Shown: positions 17,004-26,945, counted from the first letter of the stretch. The stretch: 64,000 bases of DNA from Verrucomicrobiaceae bacterium (GCA_016795465.1 JAEUHK010000049.1:1-64000), one strand, 5' to 3'. Notes: generated by a model not told the origin, from the letters alone. Made by a program: numbers and translations.

Positions 17004-18239
17004 TCAACGCACATCACGCCAGAGCCAGCGCAGGGCCTCCGGAAGCACCGGAGCCATGCCTTTGCTGCCGTGAAAGCATTGATTCCAATCCATGCGGTAG
17101 TCGTAATGCATGTACTTCAGTGCCGCGGCCATCTGCTTGTTGGCGAGAGGCCAGTTGCCGAAAGGATTGTCGAGATCGTTTTCGCCATCCAGCAGGTAAA
17201 CACGCACCGGTTTGCGTTCGGTGATGCGAATGAGCGAGGGATAAGCATGCCCGCCACGCAGGTTCACGAACGAACCGACCCACGAAAGCACCTTGCCGAA
17301 CTTGTCCGGCCTTTCCCACGCCGCGGTGAAGGCGCAGATGCCGCCCGATGAACCGCCGCCGATGGCCCACGAGGCGGGCGTGGGGCGGAATTTGGCACCG
17401 TGACGCTTCTCGACCTCGGGAATGATCTCTTCGAGCAGGAAGCGCACATAGGCATCGCCGAGCGAGTCATATTCGAATCCCCGGTTCGCTGCCTTGTCGC
17501 CCGGCTTTTGCTGCGGTTTGCGGCCCGGATCGATGAAAATGCCGACAGTGCGCGGCATGGCCTTTTGGTGGATGAGATTGTCAAAGACCACCGGCACGCG
17601 CATGGAGCCATTCGGGTCCGCATGGCGTGTACCGTCCTGCCAGATCATGACGCAGGTTTCTTCACCAGACTTGTGATTGGCGGGCAGATAGACCGTCACC
17701 TCGCGCACGGTGTCGGGAAAGACCTTGCTGGCCTTCCATTCGAACTTCTCGAGCCTTCCCTTCGGCACATCGGCCTTCGGCAGGCTGTCCGCGGTGTATT
17801 CGTAGTGCTCCACATGCGCAATTCCGGCCATGCGTGGCATGCCGCCTGACTCGACGCGGTAACGGATGTCGCTGAAGTTTGGCATCTCACGAGCCAGCAC
17901 CTGCAGCCCATCATCACCCAGCGGGATCATGTCGCCGATGAGCGCACCATCTTCACCCATCACGGTGGCAGGCTGGGCATCGAGAATGGCCCACACGACC
18001 GTCGTCTGCTCGATTTTGGCCGGTGCGCGACCTTGCGCGAGGTTCTTCATCCCGAAGGCGCGGACCACCGTGTCATGCAATTTGTGCCGGTCGGACGCGG
18101 AGCTCTGCGCGATGCCTTCGAGCGCCTTTTTCAATTCGATGGGCGAGACACCGCTTCCGCCGTTTTTCGGCTTTTCCTGCGCAGGCAGGCCGGGAATCAG
18201 GAAAGGGAGGCAGGAGAGCAGGATCGCGTTCAGTCGCAT
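17004..18239 (-). CDS. Secreted esterase, enterochelin/feruloyl esterase-like
   Basis: A 411-residue protein with a Sec signal (LNAILLSCLPFLIPGLPA). An N-terminal region of about 140 residues precedes an esterase-D-like alpha/beta hydrolase. FEWKASKVFPDTVREVTVYLP starts the hydrolase domain and CVMIWQDG forms a central strand. AIGGGSSGG contains the GxSxG nucleophile Ser298. GENDLDN and CFHGSKG supply the likely Asp and His. Relatives in Planctomycetes and Verrucomicrobia sit among polysaccharide-degradation genes and probably deacylate plant or algal sugars. It converges with the DpaA-like gene, 9 bp apart. Confidence 0.83.
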   Translation of the reverse strand: MRLNAILLSCLPFLIPGLPAQEKPKNGGSGVSPIELKKALEGIAQSSASDRHKLHDTVVRAFGMKNLAQGRAPAKIEQTTVVWAILDAQPATVMGEDGALIGDMIPLGDDGLQVLAREMPNFSDIRYRVESGGMPRMAGIAHVEHYEYTADSLPKADVPKGRLEKFEWKASKVFPDTVREVTVYLPANHKSGEETCVMIWQDGTRHADPNGSMRVPVVFDNLIHQKAMPRTVGIFIDPGRKPQQKPGDKAANRGFEYDSLGDAYVRFLLEEIIPEVEKRHGAKFRPTPASWAIGGGSSGGICAFTAAWERPDKFGKVLSWVGSFVNLRGGHAYPSLIRITERKPVRVYLLDGENDLDNPFGNWPLANKQMAAALKYMHYDYRMDWNQCFHGSKGMAPVLPEALRWLWRDVR

Positions 18240-18294
18240 GACTGGGCGTAAACGCTGCGATCAGGCCATGTTTTCGCCTGCTTTGCCTGCGACC

Positions 18295-19014
18295 TCACAG
18301 AGACGCGGTAAGCGGGTAGCGTTTGGTTGGCACACCGGCGGCGCGGATCTGGCCATTGATGCTGTTGAGCATCTGGCGCACATGCGGCCAGCGGGTGCGA
18401 TCACGCATCAGTTGGGCGCTTCGTTCGTAAGAGCCCCATTGGAGCACTTTGATGTCCACATGGCGCACCCCCCAGTCGTCCATCATGGAGCGGCTGGGCT
18501 TGTAGAGATCAATCGTGCCGGTGCCGACGAGGGCGCTGCCGTAGTCATCGACTTCGTAAACGACGCCGGGCTCGCTGGCGATGCAGAAGCGGGTGCCCAC
18601 CGGGTAGCGGGACCAGTCCGCCGCGGCGCTGCGCACCATGCCGTATTTCAAATTGGTGCCGATCGCGTTTTTGACGCCGTAAACGATGTGATCGCTCTCG
18701 GAGTGCGTGTAGGCCGTCGTGCGCACGCGCATGCTCGGGCCGTAGCGATTGGCGGAGGCGAGCATCAGCGGGGGCTTGGTGAAGGTCTGCGGGGCTTCCA
18801 GCACGAATGTGTAGCCTTTGACCTGCTTCGGACGGAAGGGGACCGTGGTGGCCAAGGCCTTGCGGACCTCGTAGCGCACCCCAGATTGGAGGGGCGGGGA
18901 TTTTTTGACGTCGCCGCGGGTGGCAAAAAGAGGCCCCTTGGGCAAGGAGCAGGACGATAGAACGGCCGCGAGGAGGGCAGCGGTGCCAAAATGAATCAAA
19001 GACGAGTTACACAT
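18295..19014 (-). CDS. 3D-domain lipoprotein (double-psi beta-barrel, MltA/RlpA-like)
   Basis: A 239-residue protein from the ATG at 19014. The first 22 residues are a lipoprotein signal with lipobox LSSC (Cys22). The C-terminal half is a 3D domain: TTAYTHSESDH, then ADWSRYPVGTRFCI and VDDYGSALVGTGTIDLYKPS. This domain, named for three conserved Asp, forms the catalytic barrel of lytic transglycosylases such as MltA. SMMDDWGVRHVDIKVL is the family's last motif. It lacks the rest of MltA, so transglycosylase activity is not certain. Upstream lies an AT-rich control region shared with the peroxiredoxin gene. Confidence 0.8.
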   Translation of the reverse strand: MCNSSLIHFGTAALLAAVLSSCSLPKGPLFATRGDVKKSPPLQSGVRYEVRKALATTVPFRPKQVKGYTFVLEAPQTFTKPPLMLASANRYGPSMRVRTTAYTHSESDHIVYGVKNAIGTNLKYGMVRSAAADWSRYPVGTRFCIASEPGVVYEVDDYGSALVGTGTIDLYKPSRSMMDDWGVRHVDIKVLQWGSYERSAQLMRDRTRWPHVRQMLNSINGQIRAAGVPTKRYPLTASL

Positions 19015-19317
19015 GGCTGGTAATTTGCTGAATTGACAGAATTTTAATAAAAAATTTAGAAGACTGCAATATAAAAAGCATAATTTATATGGTTTTAACC
19101 ACATTTAACCTTTTGGCAGTCTGAAACTTATAAAACCAACCTTTGAGGTCGGAGCCGGTCGAAAAGGTCGTCTGGACCTCCGGCTGGCCCAGCGCTGGCG
19201 GGGCTCTCGGACGCCGGGCCAAGCCGCTGACTGCGGGCAGGCTTGACCGGTCTGGAGAACTCGCCTTCATGGCCGCCGGTTCTCCGAACCGTCTTCACCC
19301 CACACCCCACCACCCCT
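19015..19317. promoter_or_regulatory. Divergent control region between the 3D lipoprotein and peroxiredoxin genes
   Basis: The first 115 bp (19015-19130) are strikingly AT-rich for this genome. On the plus strand a perfect TTGACA (19033-19038) is followed 18 bp later by TAGAAG, a plausible sigma-70 promoter reading toward the peroxiredoxin gene. That would give a leader of about 250 nt. The leader is GC-rich, with short inverted repeats such as ggagaac...gttctcc (about 19254-19287), and could fold. I recognise no known riboswitch. Confidence 0.35.
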
Positions 19318-19791
19318 ATGGCCCTCGCAGTTGGCTCCAAAGCCCCCGTCTTCACCCTCAAGTCGAAATCCGCCGCCGGTCTCGCCGATGTCACGCTGCC
19401 TGTGGCAGGCAAAAACACCGTCATCCTGTTCTTCCCGCTCGCCTTCACCGGCGTCTGCACGCAGGAGCTTTGTGATATCACCGCTGGCCTCTCCGCCTAC
19501 AGCGACCTGAATGCCGACGTGATCGGCATCAGCGTGGACAGCCCGTTTGCGCAGGAAGCTTGGGCGCAGACGGAAAAGATCGGCATCACCTTGGTGAGCG
19601 ACCTCAACAAGGAGGCCACCAAGGCCTTCGACGTGCTTTTCCCCGGCCTCGCCGGCATCGGTGACACCTCTGCCCGTGCCGCCTTCGTGGTGGACAAGGC
19701 TGGCGTGGTCCAATACGCCGAGCAGACCGCCACGCCGAAGGACCTGCCGAACTTTGACGCGGTGAAAGCCGCTCTCGCGAAGCTCGCCTGA
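19318..19791 (+). CDS. Peroxiredoxin (AhpE/Bcp-like)
   Basis: A 157-residue thiol peroxidase of the AhpC/TSA superfamily. VILFFPLAFTGVCTQELCDI holds the peroxidatic Cys47, preceded by the PxxxTxxC pattern. Cys52, five residues on, is placed like the second Cys of Bcp-type enzymes and may resolve the sulfenic acid. GISVDSPFAQEAW and RAAFVVDKAGVVQY complete the fold. It reduces peroxides in the cytoplasm. The ATG at 19318 gives MALAVGSKAPVFTL, the usual start; upstream codons are not conserved. The sequence before the ATG is a run of CCCCAC-type pyrimidine-rich repeats without a Shine-Dalgarno. An intrinsic terminator follows at 19814. Confidence 0.93.
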   Translation: MALAVGSKAPVFTLKSKSAAGLADVTLPVAGKNTVILFFPLAFTGVCTQELCDITAGLSAYSDLNADVIGISVDSPFAQEAWAQTEKIGITLVSDLNKEATKAFDVLFPGLAGIGDTSARAAFVVDKAGVVQYAEQTATPKDLPNFDAVKAALAKLA

Positions 19792-19813
19792 TCCCGCTTT
19801 TCGCATTCCAAAG

Positions 19814-19850
19814 ACCGCTTCGTGGCCGCCCGTGCCGCGAAGCGGTTTTT
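19814..19850 (+). terminator. Intrinsic terminator of the peroxiredoxin gene
   Basis: ACCGCTTCG (19814-19822) pairs with CGAAGCGGT (19838-19846) and a TTTTT run ends at 19850. It lies 23 bp after the stop codon. Confidence 0.8.
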
Positions 19851-20037
19851 GCTTCTCACAAACGCCTTACAATCCACTTACCGGCACCTGACTCACGGTT
19901 TTCAGGTTGTGGCAAAATACCCACAGATAGCGAACCTCGCGGTTCCTGTCGCAACTTTCCAAGAGTGGACCTTCTGGCTGTTGGTAACTCTGAAAATGCC
20001 CCGGGGCGGATCGAGTGATCCGCCCCGGGCTTTTTTT
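19851..20037 (+). ncRNA. Candidate small RNA with its own terminator
   Basis: The 19792-20117 gap has no credible gene but holds two terminators. The first belongs to the peroxiredoxin gene. The second, much stronger, is 150 bp further on the same strand, so something between them is probably transcribed. The stretch contains a small hairpin GAACC/GGTTC with a TCGC loop (about 19932-19945) and a long unstructured segment before the terminator. No promoter is convincing by eye and no RNA family was recognised. Confidence 0.35.
20000..20037 (+). terminator. Strong intrinsic terminator
   Basis: CCCGGGGCGGATC (20000-20012) pairs perfectly with GATCCGCCCCGGG (20017-20029) around a GAGT loop. It is followed by C and seven T residues (20031-20037). 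No plus-strand gene lies directly upstream. Confidence 0.88.
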
Positions 20038-20117
20038 ATCCTGCTGTTCCGGGGCTTTTCGACCTCGATGACGGCAGAAAACCGGGGCCAGCATCGTAAT
20101 CAGCGGCCTTCCTTGCC

Positions 20118-21569
20118 ATGAATCCCCTCCTCGAATTTCACCAGCAGCAGACCCGCCGTCAGTTCTTTGGAAATGTCGGCCTCAGGGCAGGGAACATCGC
20201 CCTCGCCTCGATGCTCGGTCGTGACCTGATGGCTGCGCCGGTGCATACGCCGCTGACGGGGCTGCCTCACTTTGCGCCGAAGGCCAAGCGTCTGATTTAC
20301 CTGCACATGAACGGTGCTCCTTCGCAGCTCGATTTGTGGGATCACAAGCCGGCGCTGGCGAACTTTTTCGACAAGGACCTGCCGGACAGCATTCGCAACG
20401 GCCAGCGCATCACCACGATGACCAGTGGTCAGGCTCGCCTGCCGGTGGCGCCGAGCATGTTCAAGTTCACGCAGCACGGCCAGTGCGGTCGCTGGGTGAG
20501 CGAGCTGCTGCCGCACACGGCGAAGATCGTGGACGACATCGTGGTGATCAAAAGCGTCCACACCAGCGCCATCAATCACGATCCGGCCTGCACCTTTGTG
20601 ATGACCGGCAGTGAAGTGCCCGGAAAAGCGAGCATCGGCTCGTGGCTGGCTTACGGCCTCGGCAGCGAGAGCAATGATCTGCCGGCCTTTGTGGTCTTTA
20701 CACCCACGTTTCCGGCTGCCAGCCAGGCGCAGGCGCTTTTCACCCGCATGTGGAGCAGCGGTTTCCTGCCCACGAAATACACTGGCGTGGCACTCCGCGG
20801 CCAGGGCGATCCCGTTTTGTATGTGAAGAATCCGCCAGGCGTCGATCCGAGTGATCGCCGGGCGATGCTCGATGCGCTGAACAAGCTCAACACCATCAAT
20901 CACGCCCAGATTGGTGACCCCGAGATCCAGACTCGCATCGCCCAATACGAAATGGCCTTCCGCATGCAGACGAGCGTGCCGGAGCTCACCGATCTCAGCA
21001 AGGAGAGCAAGGCCACGCTGGAGATGTATGGCCCGGATGTGCAGCGCAGCGGCAGCTTCACCCACAGCGCCATCATGGCCCGCCGGCTCATCGAGCGTGG
21101 CACGCGGGTCGTGCAGATCCTGCATCGCGGCTGGGACCAGCATAACAATTTGCCGAAGCTCCTCCGCGGTCAGGTCGAGGACAGCGAGCGTGCCTGCGCC
21201 GCTCTGATCATGGATCTCAAGCAACGCGGCCTGCTGCAGGACACTCTGGTCGTGTGGGGCGGTGAATTCGGGCGCACCGTCTATTCGCAGGGCACGCTGA
21301 CGAAGGACAACTACGGTCGCGATCATCACCCGCGATGCTTTACCATGTGGATGGCCGGTGGCGGAGTGAAAGGCGGTGTCGAGCACGGCGAGACGGACGA
21401 CTTCAGCTACAACATCACGAAGGACCCGGTGCACATCAATGACCTCAACGCCACCATTCTGCACCTGATGGGCATCGATCACCGGAAGTTCACCTTCAAG
21501 TTCCAAGGCCTCGACCAGCGTCTCACGGGCGTCGAGGAGCATCATCCGGTCAAAGCCGTGCTCGCATGA
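20118..21569 (+). CDS. DUF1501 domain-containing exported protein (first of three)
   Basis: A 483-residue protein with a Tat-like start ([25 protein letters not shown]). DUF1501 proteins belong to the alkaline-phosphatase/sulfatase superfamily. Visible family motifs are [21 protein letters not shown] near the N-terminus, [15 protein letters not shown], the central [15 protein letters not shown], and [15 protein letters not shown] followed by [21 protein letters not shown]. The Asp and His residues in these blocks could be metal ligands. The protein is probably periplasmic. Its stop overlaps the start of the DUF1549/DUF1553 gene, the usual partner; the more common order is the reverse. The substrate is unknown, though such pairs are often linked to sulfated polysaccharide use. 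Confidence 0.9.
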   Translation: MNPLLEFHQQQTRRQFFGNVGLRAGNIALASMLGRDLMAAPVHTPLTGLPHFAPKAKRLIYLHMNGAPSQLDLWDHKPALANFFDKDLPDSIRNGQRITTMTSGQARLPVAPSMFKFTQHGQCGRWVSELLPHTAKIVDDIVVIKSVHTSAINHDPACTFVMTGSEVPGKASIGSWLAYGLGSESNDLPAFVVFTPTFPAASQAQALFTRMWSSGFLPTKYTGVALRGQGDPVLYVKNPPGVDPSDRRAMLDALNKLNTINHAQIGDPEIQTRIAQYEMAFRMQTSVPELTDLSKESKATLEMYGPDVQRSGSFTHSAIMARRLIERGTRVVQILHRGWDQHNNLPKLLRGQVEDSERACAALIMDLKQRGLLQDTLVVWGGEFGRTVYSQGTLTKDNYGRDHHPRCFTMWMAGGGVKGGVEHGETDDFSYNITKDPVHINDLNATILHLMGIDHRKFTFKFQGLDQRLTGVEEHHPVKAVLA

Positions 21570-24500
21570 ATTTCACGCTGACGATCATGACACCGCGCGT
21601 TCTCTTTTTCTCCCTTCTCGCGACCGCCACGGCCTCCGCCGCGGGCAAGCTGGACTTCAATCGCGACATCCGCCCCATCCTCAGCGACAACTGCTTCGCC
21701 TGCCACGGCTTCGACGCGAAGAAGCGCAAGGGTGACCTCCGGCTCGACACGCCGGAAGGTGCCTTCAAGACCATCGAAGGAGCTTTCCCCATTAAACCCG
21801 GCGATCCCGATGCCAGCAGCGTGCTTCAACGCATCCTCTCGCATGATGAAGACGAGCTCATGCCGCCGCCGGAGACGAATAAGAAGATCACACCGGCCCA
21901 GGTTGAGATCCTGCGCCGCTGGATCAAGGAAGGCGCGGAATACAAGAAGCACTGGAGCTTTGAAGCGCCGGTCAAAACGCCGCCGCCAAAGGTCAGCGGT
22001 CTGGTGCGCAATGCGATCGATGCCTTCATCCAGGCCCGGCTGGCGGAAGAAAAGCTCTCCCCTGCCCCCGAGGCCTCCCGCGAGACGCTCATTCGCCGTG
22101 TCACGCTCGATTTGACCGGTCTGCCTCCGACTCCAGAGGAGGTCGATGCGTTTCTCGCGGATACCTCGCCGCAGGCTTACGAGCGTGTGGTGGACCGCCT
22201 TTTGAAATCCGAACGCTACGGCGAGCACATGGGCCGTCACTGGCTGGATGTGGCCCGCTATGCCGACACGCACGGGCTGCACCTCGACAACGAGCGCAGC
22301 ATGTGGCCTTACCGCGACTGGGTGGTGCGTGCCTTCAATCAAAACATCCCGTTTGATCAGTTCACCCTCTGGCAGCTCGCCGGGGATCTCCTGCCGGAGG
22401 CCACGATGGATCAAAAGATCGCGTCGGGCTTCAACCGCTGCAACGTGACCACCAGCGAGGGCGGCAGCATCAATGAGGAGTTCATCTTCCGCTATGCCGT
22501 GGACCGCACGGAGACCACCGTGGCTGTGTGGATGGGCCTCACCGCAGGCTGCGCCGTCTGCCACGATCACAAATTCGATCCCATCACGCAGAAGGAGTTT
22601 TACTCGATGTATGCCTTCTTCAACAGCACCGCCGATCCGGCGATGGACGGGAACATCCTCCTCACGCCTCCGACGCTTCGCCTGAGCACGCCGGAGCAGG
22701 CCAAACAGCTCGCAGGCTACGACAAAGACATCGCCGCCACGCAGACGAAGCTCCGCGAAGCCATCGCCAAGCTCAACTACACCGATCCCGCCACGCTCAC
22801 GCCTCCGCCGCCCGTGCAGACCAGCGAGACAGTGTGGTTTGAAGATGCGTTTCCCGCTGGCGCGAATGTCGGCGTCGCTGGCGAGCCAACCAAGTTTATC
22901 TCAAAAGAGGAAGGTCCGGTCTTCAGCGGCACCAAAGCGCTCAAACGCACCGCCACCGGCGTGGCTCAGGATTTCTTCTCCGAGGGCGGCAACTACCAAA
23001 TCCCGCCGAACGGCAAAATCAGCGTGCAGTGCTACCTCGACCCGAAGAACCCTCCCAAGGCCGTCATGCTTCAATTTCATACCGCCGGCTGGAATCATCG
23101 CGCCGTGTGGGGGGAGGAAGGTGCGATCCCCTTTGGCAAAGTGCGCACGCCGGAGCGTGTGCGTGTCGGCGTGCTGCCGGAGACGGGCAAGTGGGTGAAG
23201 CTCGAAGTGTCCGCGGACAAGCTCGGCCTCAAACCGGGCATCAAGGTCACCGGCTATGCCTTCACGCAGTTTGGCGGCACGGTGTATTGGGATCATCTGA
23301 CGATGAGTTCGCGAGTCGATCCATCGAAAGACCCGCAGTGGTCGTGGAAGGTGTGGATCGAGAAAAACCAAGGCCGCCGTGTCGAAGGTCTGCCGAATGA
23401 CCTGCAAACCCTCGTGCGAGGCAAAAAGTCCAACGAATGGCCTGAAGCCGAGGTGAAGCGCCTGAAGGAGTGGTGGTTCGAAAACGATTGCCAGAGCGCT
23501 CGCGAGCTCGTCGATGGCGTGCGAGGCGAAAAACTGGCTTTGGAGTCCAAAAAGAAGGCTTTGGAAGATTTGATCCCCGCCACCTTCATCATGGCCGACC
23601 TTCCGCAGCCGCGTGAGAGCTTCATCATGGAACGCGGCCAGTATGACAAGCCGAAGGACAAGGTCTCCCACGGCACTCCGGCCATTTTTCCGCCGCTGCC
23701 GAAGCAGGAGAAATACTCCCGCCTCGATCTCGCCAAGTGGCTCGTGAGCCCGCAGCACCCGCTCACCGCCCGCGTGCAGGTGAACCGCCTTTGGCAGCAG
23801 TTCTTCGGCACCGGTTTGGTGAAATCGAGCAACGACTTCGGCTCCCAAGGCGAGCCTCCGAGCCATCCCGAGCTGCTCGACTGGCTCGCCGTGACCTTCC
23901 GCGAGAGCGGCTGGGACATGAAGCAGTTCGTGAAGATGCTCGTGACCTCGCACACGTATCGGCAGAGTGCTGAGTTCGTAGTTCGGGCTTCAGCCCGTTC
24001 CCCGAGTTCCGCAGACGGGCTAAAGCCCGAACTACAAACTGACCCCGAAAATCGTCTTCTCGCCCGCGGGCCGCGTTTCCGTCTCGATGCGGAGGCGGTG
24101 CGTGATACGGCCTTGTTTGTCAGCGGCCTGCTGAATCCGAAAATCGGCGGCAAAGGCGTGAAGCCGTATCAACCGGAGAACATCTGGGAGCCTGTGGCCT
24201 TTGGCGGCAGCAACACGAAGAACTACATCCAGGACCACGGCGAGTCGCTCTACCGCCGCAGCCTTTACACCTTCTGGAAGCGCACCGCGCCGCCGCCGAA
24301 CATGACCTCGTTTGATGCGCCGAACCGCGAGAGCTACTGCCTGCGCCGCGAGCGCAGCAACACGCCGCTCCAGGCGCTGACGCTCATGAACGACGTGCAG
24401 TTCTTCGAGGCCGCGCGGGCCTTTGCCCAGCAGGCGATGAAGGCCTCCACGAGCACCGATGCCCGCATCACGAGGCTCTTCCGCGCCGCCACCAGCCGCT

Positions 24501-24703
24501 TCCCCTCCGCTCAAGAGGCCGAGGTAATCCGCCAGACCTTTGACAAGCATCTCGCCGCCTACACCGCGAAGCCCGAGGAGGCCAAAAAGGTCATCGCGAA
24601 TGGCGAATCCAAGCCCGACGCCGCCTTGAACCCGGTCGAACTCGCCGCGTGGACGATGATCGCGAACCTCGTGCTCAATCTCGACGAGGCCGTGACGAAG
24701 TAG
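21566..24703 (+). CDS. PSCyt1-DUF1549-DUF1553 cytochrome-like exported protein
   Basis: A 1045-residue protein with a signal peptide ([15 protein letters not shown]). PSCyt1 carries a heme c motif CFACH at residues 43-47. DUF1549 (about 140-350) includes [15 protein letters not shown] and [18 protein letters not shown], a second CxxCH (about 329). A jelly-roll-like insert (about 420-590) follows. DUF1553 (about 720-1040) includes [34 protein letters not shown] and [23 protein letters not shown]. Residues of about 803-826 are translated from an inserted type A palindromic repeat. It probably works as a redox partner of the DUF1501 protein, whose gene overlaps by four bases. Reaction unknown. 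Confidence 0.92.
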   Translation: MNFTLTIMTPRVLFFSLLATATASAAGKLDFNRDIRPILSDNCFACHGFDAKKRKGDLRLDTPEGAFKTIEGAFPIKPGDPDASSVLQRILSHDEDELMPPPETNKKITPAQVEILRRWIKEGAEYKKHWSFEAPVKTPPPKVSGLVRNAIDAFIQARLAEEKLSPAPEASRETLIRRVTLDLTGLPPTPEEVDAFLADTSPQAYERVVDRLLKSERYGEHMGRHWLDVARYADTHGLHLDNERSMWPYRDWVVRAFNQNIPFDQFTLWQLAGDLLPEATMDQKIASGFNRCNVTTSEGGSINEEFIFRYAVDRTETTVAVWMGLTAGCAVCHDHKFDPITQKEFYSMYAFFNSTADPAMDGNILLTPPTLRLSTPEQAKQLAGYDKDIAATQTKLREAIAKLNYTDPATLTPPPPVQTSETVWFEDAFPAGANVGVAGEPTKFISKEEGPVFSGTKALKRTATGVAQDFFSEGGNYQIPPNGKISVQCYLDPKNPPKAVMLQFHTAGWNHRAVWGEEGAIPFGKVRTPERVRVGVLPETGKWVKLEVSADKLGLKPGIKVTGYAFTQFGGTVYWDHLTMSSRVDPSKDPQWSWKVWIEKNQGRRVEGLPNDLQTLVRGKKSNEWPEAEVKRLKEWWFENDCQSARELVDGVRGEKLALESKKKALEDLIPATFIMADLPQPRESFIMERGQYDKPKDKVSHGTPAIFPPLPKQEKYSRLDLAKWLVSPQHPLTARVQVNRLWQQFFGTGLVKSSNDFGSQGEPPSHPELLDWLAVTFRESGWDMKQFVKMLVTSHTYRQSAEFVVRASARSPSSADGLKPELQTDPENRLLARGPRFRLDAEAVRDTALFVSGLLNPKIGGKGVKPYQPENIWEPVAFGGSNTKNYIQDHGESLYRRSLYTFWKRTAPPPNMTSFDAPNRESYCLRRERSNTPLQALTLMNDVQFFEAARAFAQQAMKASTSTDARITRLFRAATSRFPSAQEAEVIRQTFDKHLAAYTAKPEEAKKVIANGESKPDAALNPVELAAWTMIANLVLNLDEAVTK
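23978..24035. repeat. Type A palindromic repeat inside the DUF1553 coding sequence
   Basis: The left arm GTAGTTCGGGCTTCAGCCCG (23978-23997) and the right arm 24016-24035 are reverse complements over 20 bp with one mismatch. The element is read through in frame and adds roughly 20 residues between SHTYRQS and [13 protein letters not shown], segments normally close together in the family. It is the same family as 501-578. Confidence 0.85.
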
Positions 24704-24935
24704 GCTGCTTCACCTGCGGCTCGGCGAGCGCATCCAGCGGTCGCACGTTCGACAAACGGCGGAAGGCCGCCGATTCCGAGACACCCTGCGCATCCAGCAG
24801 CGGGATGAAGGCCGCGTTTTGCGTCCGCGTGGGCTGCGGGCCTGAGCGCAGCGGGGCGAGCATCACGGCAGCAGCGAGGACGGTGATCCCTGCGGCGAGG
24901 AATTGGCTCTTGGTGGTGGAGCGACGATCCTTCAT
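24675..24935 (-). CDS. Small membrane-anchored hypothetical protein
   Basis: An 86-residue frame with ATG at 24935, overlapping the 3' end of the DUF1553 gene by 29 bp in convergent orientation. Residues 12-28 (FLAAGITVLAAAVMLAP) form a membrane helix or signal anchor after a basic start (MKDRRSTTK). The rest is polar and Pro/Arg rich. I do not recognise a family. The AT-rich region upstream (24936-25010) could hold divergent promoters for this gene and the glycosyltransferase gene. It fills an otherwise empty 230 bp and has genome-like codon use, but it could be spurious. Confidence 0.45.
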   Translation of the reverse strand: MKDRRSTTKSQFLAAGITVLAAAVMLAPLRSGPQPTRTQNAAFIPLLDAQGVSESAAFRRLSNVRPLDALAEPQVKQPTSSRPRRD

Positions 24936-25037
24936 GACTTGGCCGGATTTATTAATAATGCTAAATAATCAACTTTTACGACTCCCTCCAGACATTTTTG
25001 CTTGTGAGGATGATTTTTCTTCGGCAGGCATGCACCC

Positions 25038-26138
25038 GTGATCTGGATTCTCACTGCCGGTTTTGGCGATGGACACAACACGGCCGCACGCTCCGTGGCG
25101 GATGCTTTGACGCGGCTCCTGCCCGACGAAAAGGTGGAGGTCACCGACCTCGTCAGCGATGTGATGCCCCGACTCGCCACCGTGCTGAAGGCCGCCTACC
25201 AAGCCGCGATCATCCACTGGCCCGCCGCCTGGCGGCTCACCTACAAGATCGTCGGCAGCCCGAAGATGACCCGTCAGGACGCCTCGTGGCAGGTGCCGCT
25301 GCTGCGGGCCATGGAGCAAAAACTCGATCAAGACCGGCCGAGGCTCATCGTGAGCACTTACCCCATCTATTCGGGCGTTTTGGCCGCCCTGCGGTCCATG
25401 CGTGACGTGCCGCCCATCGTCACGATCATCACCGATTCCGTCAGCGTGCATCCCATCTGGGTCGCGCATCCCAGTGATCGCTTCTGCGTGGCCGATGACG
25501 AGACGCTGGAGGTGGTCGAAAAGCTCGGCGTGCCGCACGAAAAGATTCGCGTGACCGGTTTTCCCGTCAGCATGGCCTTCACGGAGGAGCTGCCGCCCGA
25601 TGCCAGCCAGCCCATGCAGCGCATCCTTTACCTGCCATCGACCCCGGGCCGGCACGTCGCGGCTACGTTGGAGGCGTTGCGGCCGCTGTTGCTATCGGGC
25701 GTGAAACTCACCCTGCCCGTCGGGAAGCACGGCTCGCGGCTTTATCAGGTGCTGCGCCAGTTTACCGACACCATGCCGCCGGAGTGCATCGAGATCATCG
25801 GCTGGACCAAACGCATCCCCGAATTCCTCCGCACGCATGACGTGGTGATCTGCAAGGCCGGCGGAGCCATCCTGCACGAGGTGCTGGCCGCCCGCATTCC
25901 CGCGGTGATCGATTACGTCGTGCCCGGCCAGGAGGAAGGAAACGCCGAGATGCTCACCTCACGCGGCTGCGGCATCCGCACCCACTCGCCCGCCGAGACC
26001 GGCACCGCCGTGGCCAGCATCCTCGCCCACGACGGAGCCGCCGGCCGCCGCATGCGCACCGCCATGACCCCCATCAGCGTCCCCGATGCCGCCGTGAAGA
26101 CCGCCCAGGCCGCGCTGAAGCTCGCCCGGCCGGTGTGA
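25038..26138 (+). CDS. MGDG synthase-like glycosyltransferase (GT28)
   Basis: A 366-residue GT-B enzyme starting at a GTG (25038), directly at the conserved first strand MIWILTAGFGDGHNTAARSV. The glycine-rich GFGDGHNTAA loop and the following helix match monogalactosyldiacylglycerol synthases and MurG relatives. IVSTYPIYSGVLAALR and TDSVSVHPIWVAHPSDRFCV are typical acceptor-side motifs. The C-terminal donor site is VVICKAGGAILHEVLAARIPAVI followed by PGQEEGNAE. It probably adds a hexose to diacylglycerol at the inner membrane; the sugar is not predictable. The first 100 bp upstream are AT-rich. It is a single-gene unit. Confidence 0.86.
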   Translation: MIWILTAGFGDGHNTAARSVADALTRLLPDEKVEVTDLVSDVMPRLATVLKAAYQAAIIHWPAAWRLTYKIVGSPKMTRQDASWQVPLLRAMEQKLDQDRPRLIVSTYPIYSGVLAALRSMRDVPPIVTIITDSVSVHPIWVAHPSDRFCVADDETLEVVEKLGVPHEKIRVTGFPVSMAFTEELPPDASQPMQRILYLPSTPGRHVAATLEALRPLLLSGVKLTLPVGKHGSRLYQVLRQFTDTMPPECIEIIGWTKRIPEFLRTHDVVICKAGGAILHEVLAARIPAVIDYVVPGQEEGNAEMLTSRGCGIRTHSPAETGTAVASILAHDGAAGRRMRTAMTPISVPDAAVKTAQAALKLARPV

Positions 26139-26282
26139 ATCAAGCGGCCAGAGGAGATGTGATGCCCTCGATCAGGAATCTGTGGGAGAAATCGAAACAC
26201 TCGCTTGGAACAAAAGAGCACCACGACCTATGAAAGCCACGACAAGGCCGTCGTTTTCCCCTCGAACATACGGACGATAATC

Positions 26283-26789
26283 ATGATGAACACCGGCCAC
26301 CAGATCGATGCGTTATTCGCGGAGGAGTGCGATTCCGATTTGTGCGGCGCGATATATCATGTGTTGCACGAACGAGAGGCATCTATGCCGGAACTCAACT
26401 TTGACCAGTGGCCTGCAACCTGGGTAACGCACTGGAGTGTCTGGAGGCATTACTGGATTTGGAAGATGAATGGCTTCGAGTCGCTGTGGATGGTGGACAT
26501 CGAGCAGCAACTGCAGTTTCAACGTTGCTTGATGGAAATAGGTGATCGTCGGGCGGGCGAGTTCTTCGCGGACTCCATCGAGGCCGCCGGCATTGACCGG
26601 CTGGGAACCGAGGCATTCGCCTTCTCCGAGGACATTCATCAACTCGCGACCGATTGGGACAAGGATGCTGAACTGCCGTGGTGCAAAGTCGAAACAAACC
26701 TTGCGAAGTACACTCGTTCAAGACGAATGGACTTCATCCCCTTATATGATGAACTGGTTACGAGACTCGCTCTCGACAAGAGGAAGTGA
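26283..26789 (+). CDS. Hypothetical protein, weakly DUF4375/DMP19-like
   Basis: A 168-residue soluble protein from the ATG at 26283; ATG at 26286 is equally good and the frame is open to a TTG at 26205. It is acidic and rich in Trp. The middle segment NGFESLWMVDIEQQLQFQRCLMEIGDRRAGEFFADSI has the layout of DUF4375 (DMP19-like), in which an Asn-Gly-x-x motif precedes a helix with a xLxxIGA-like turn. The similarity is weak. Its codon use is less GC-rich than neighbouring genes. It sits beside a repeat array, a DUF2750 gene and a toxin fragment, so an orphan immunity gene is possible but unproven. Confidence 0.5.
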   Translation: MMNTGHQIDALFAEECDSDLCGAIYHVLHEREASMPELNFDQWPATWVTHWSVWRHYWIWKMNGFESLWMVDIEQQLQFQRCLMEIGDRRAGEFFADSIEAAGIDRLGTEAFAFSEDIHQLATDWDKDAELPWCKVETNLAKYTRSRRMDFIPLYDELVTRLALDKRK

Positions 26790-26945
26790 ACCAAAGCCAA
26801 GCCGCGCCAAATGTCTGGCATCTTTTCTTTTCACTTTTTGCCCGGTGATCGGGAGCGGTTAACGCAGAGCTGTCACGGCAAAAAGCGTGGCACACCGGCT
26901 TCCTCTGCTGATGGGAGGCGGCTGGGGCGCACTGGCCCGGGAAAA

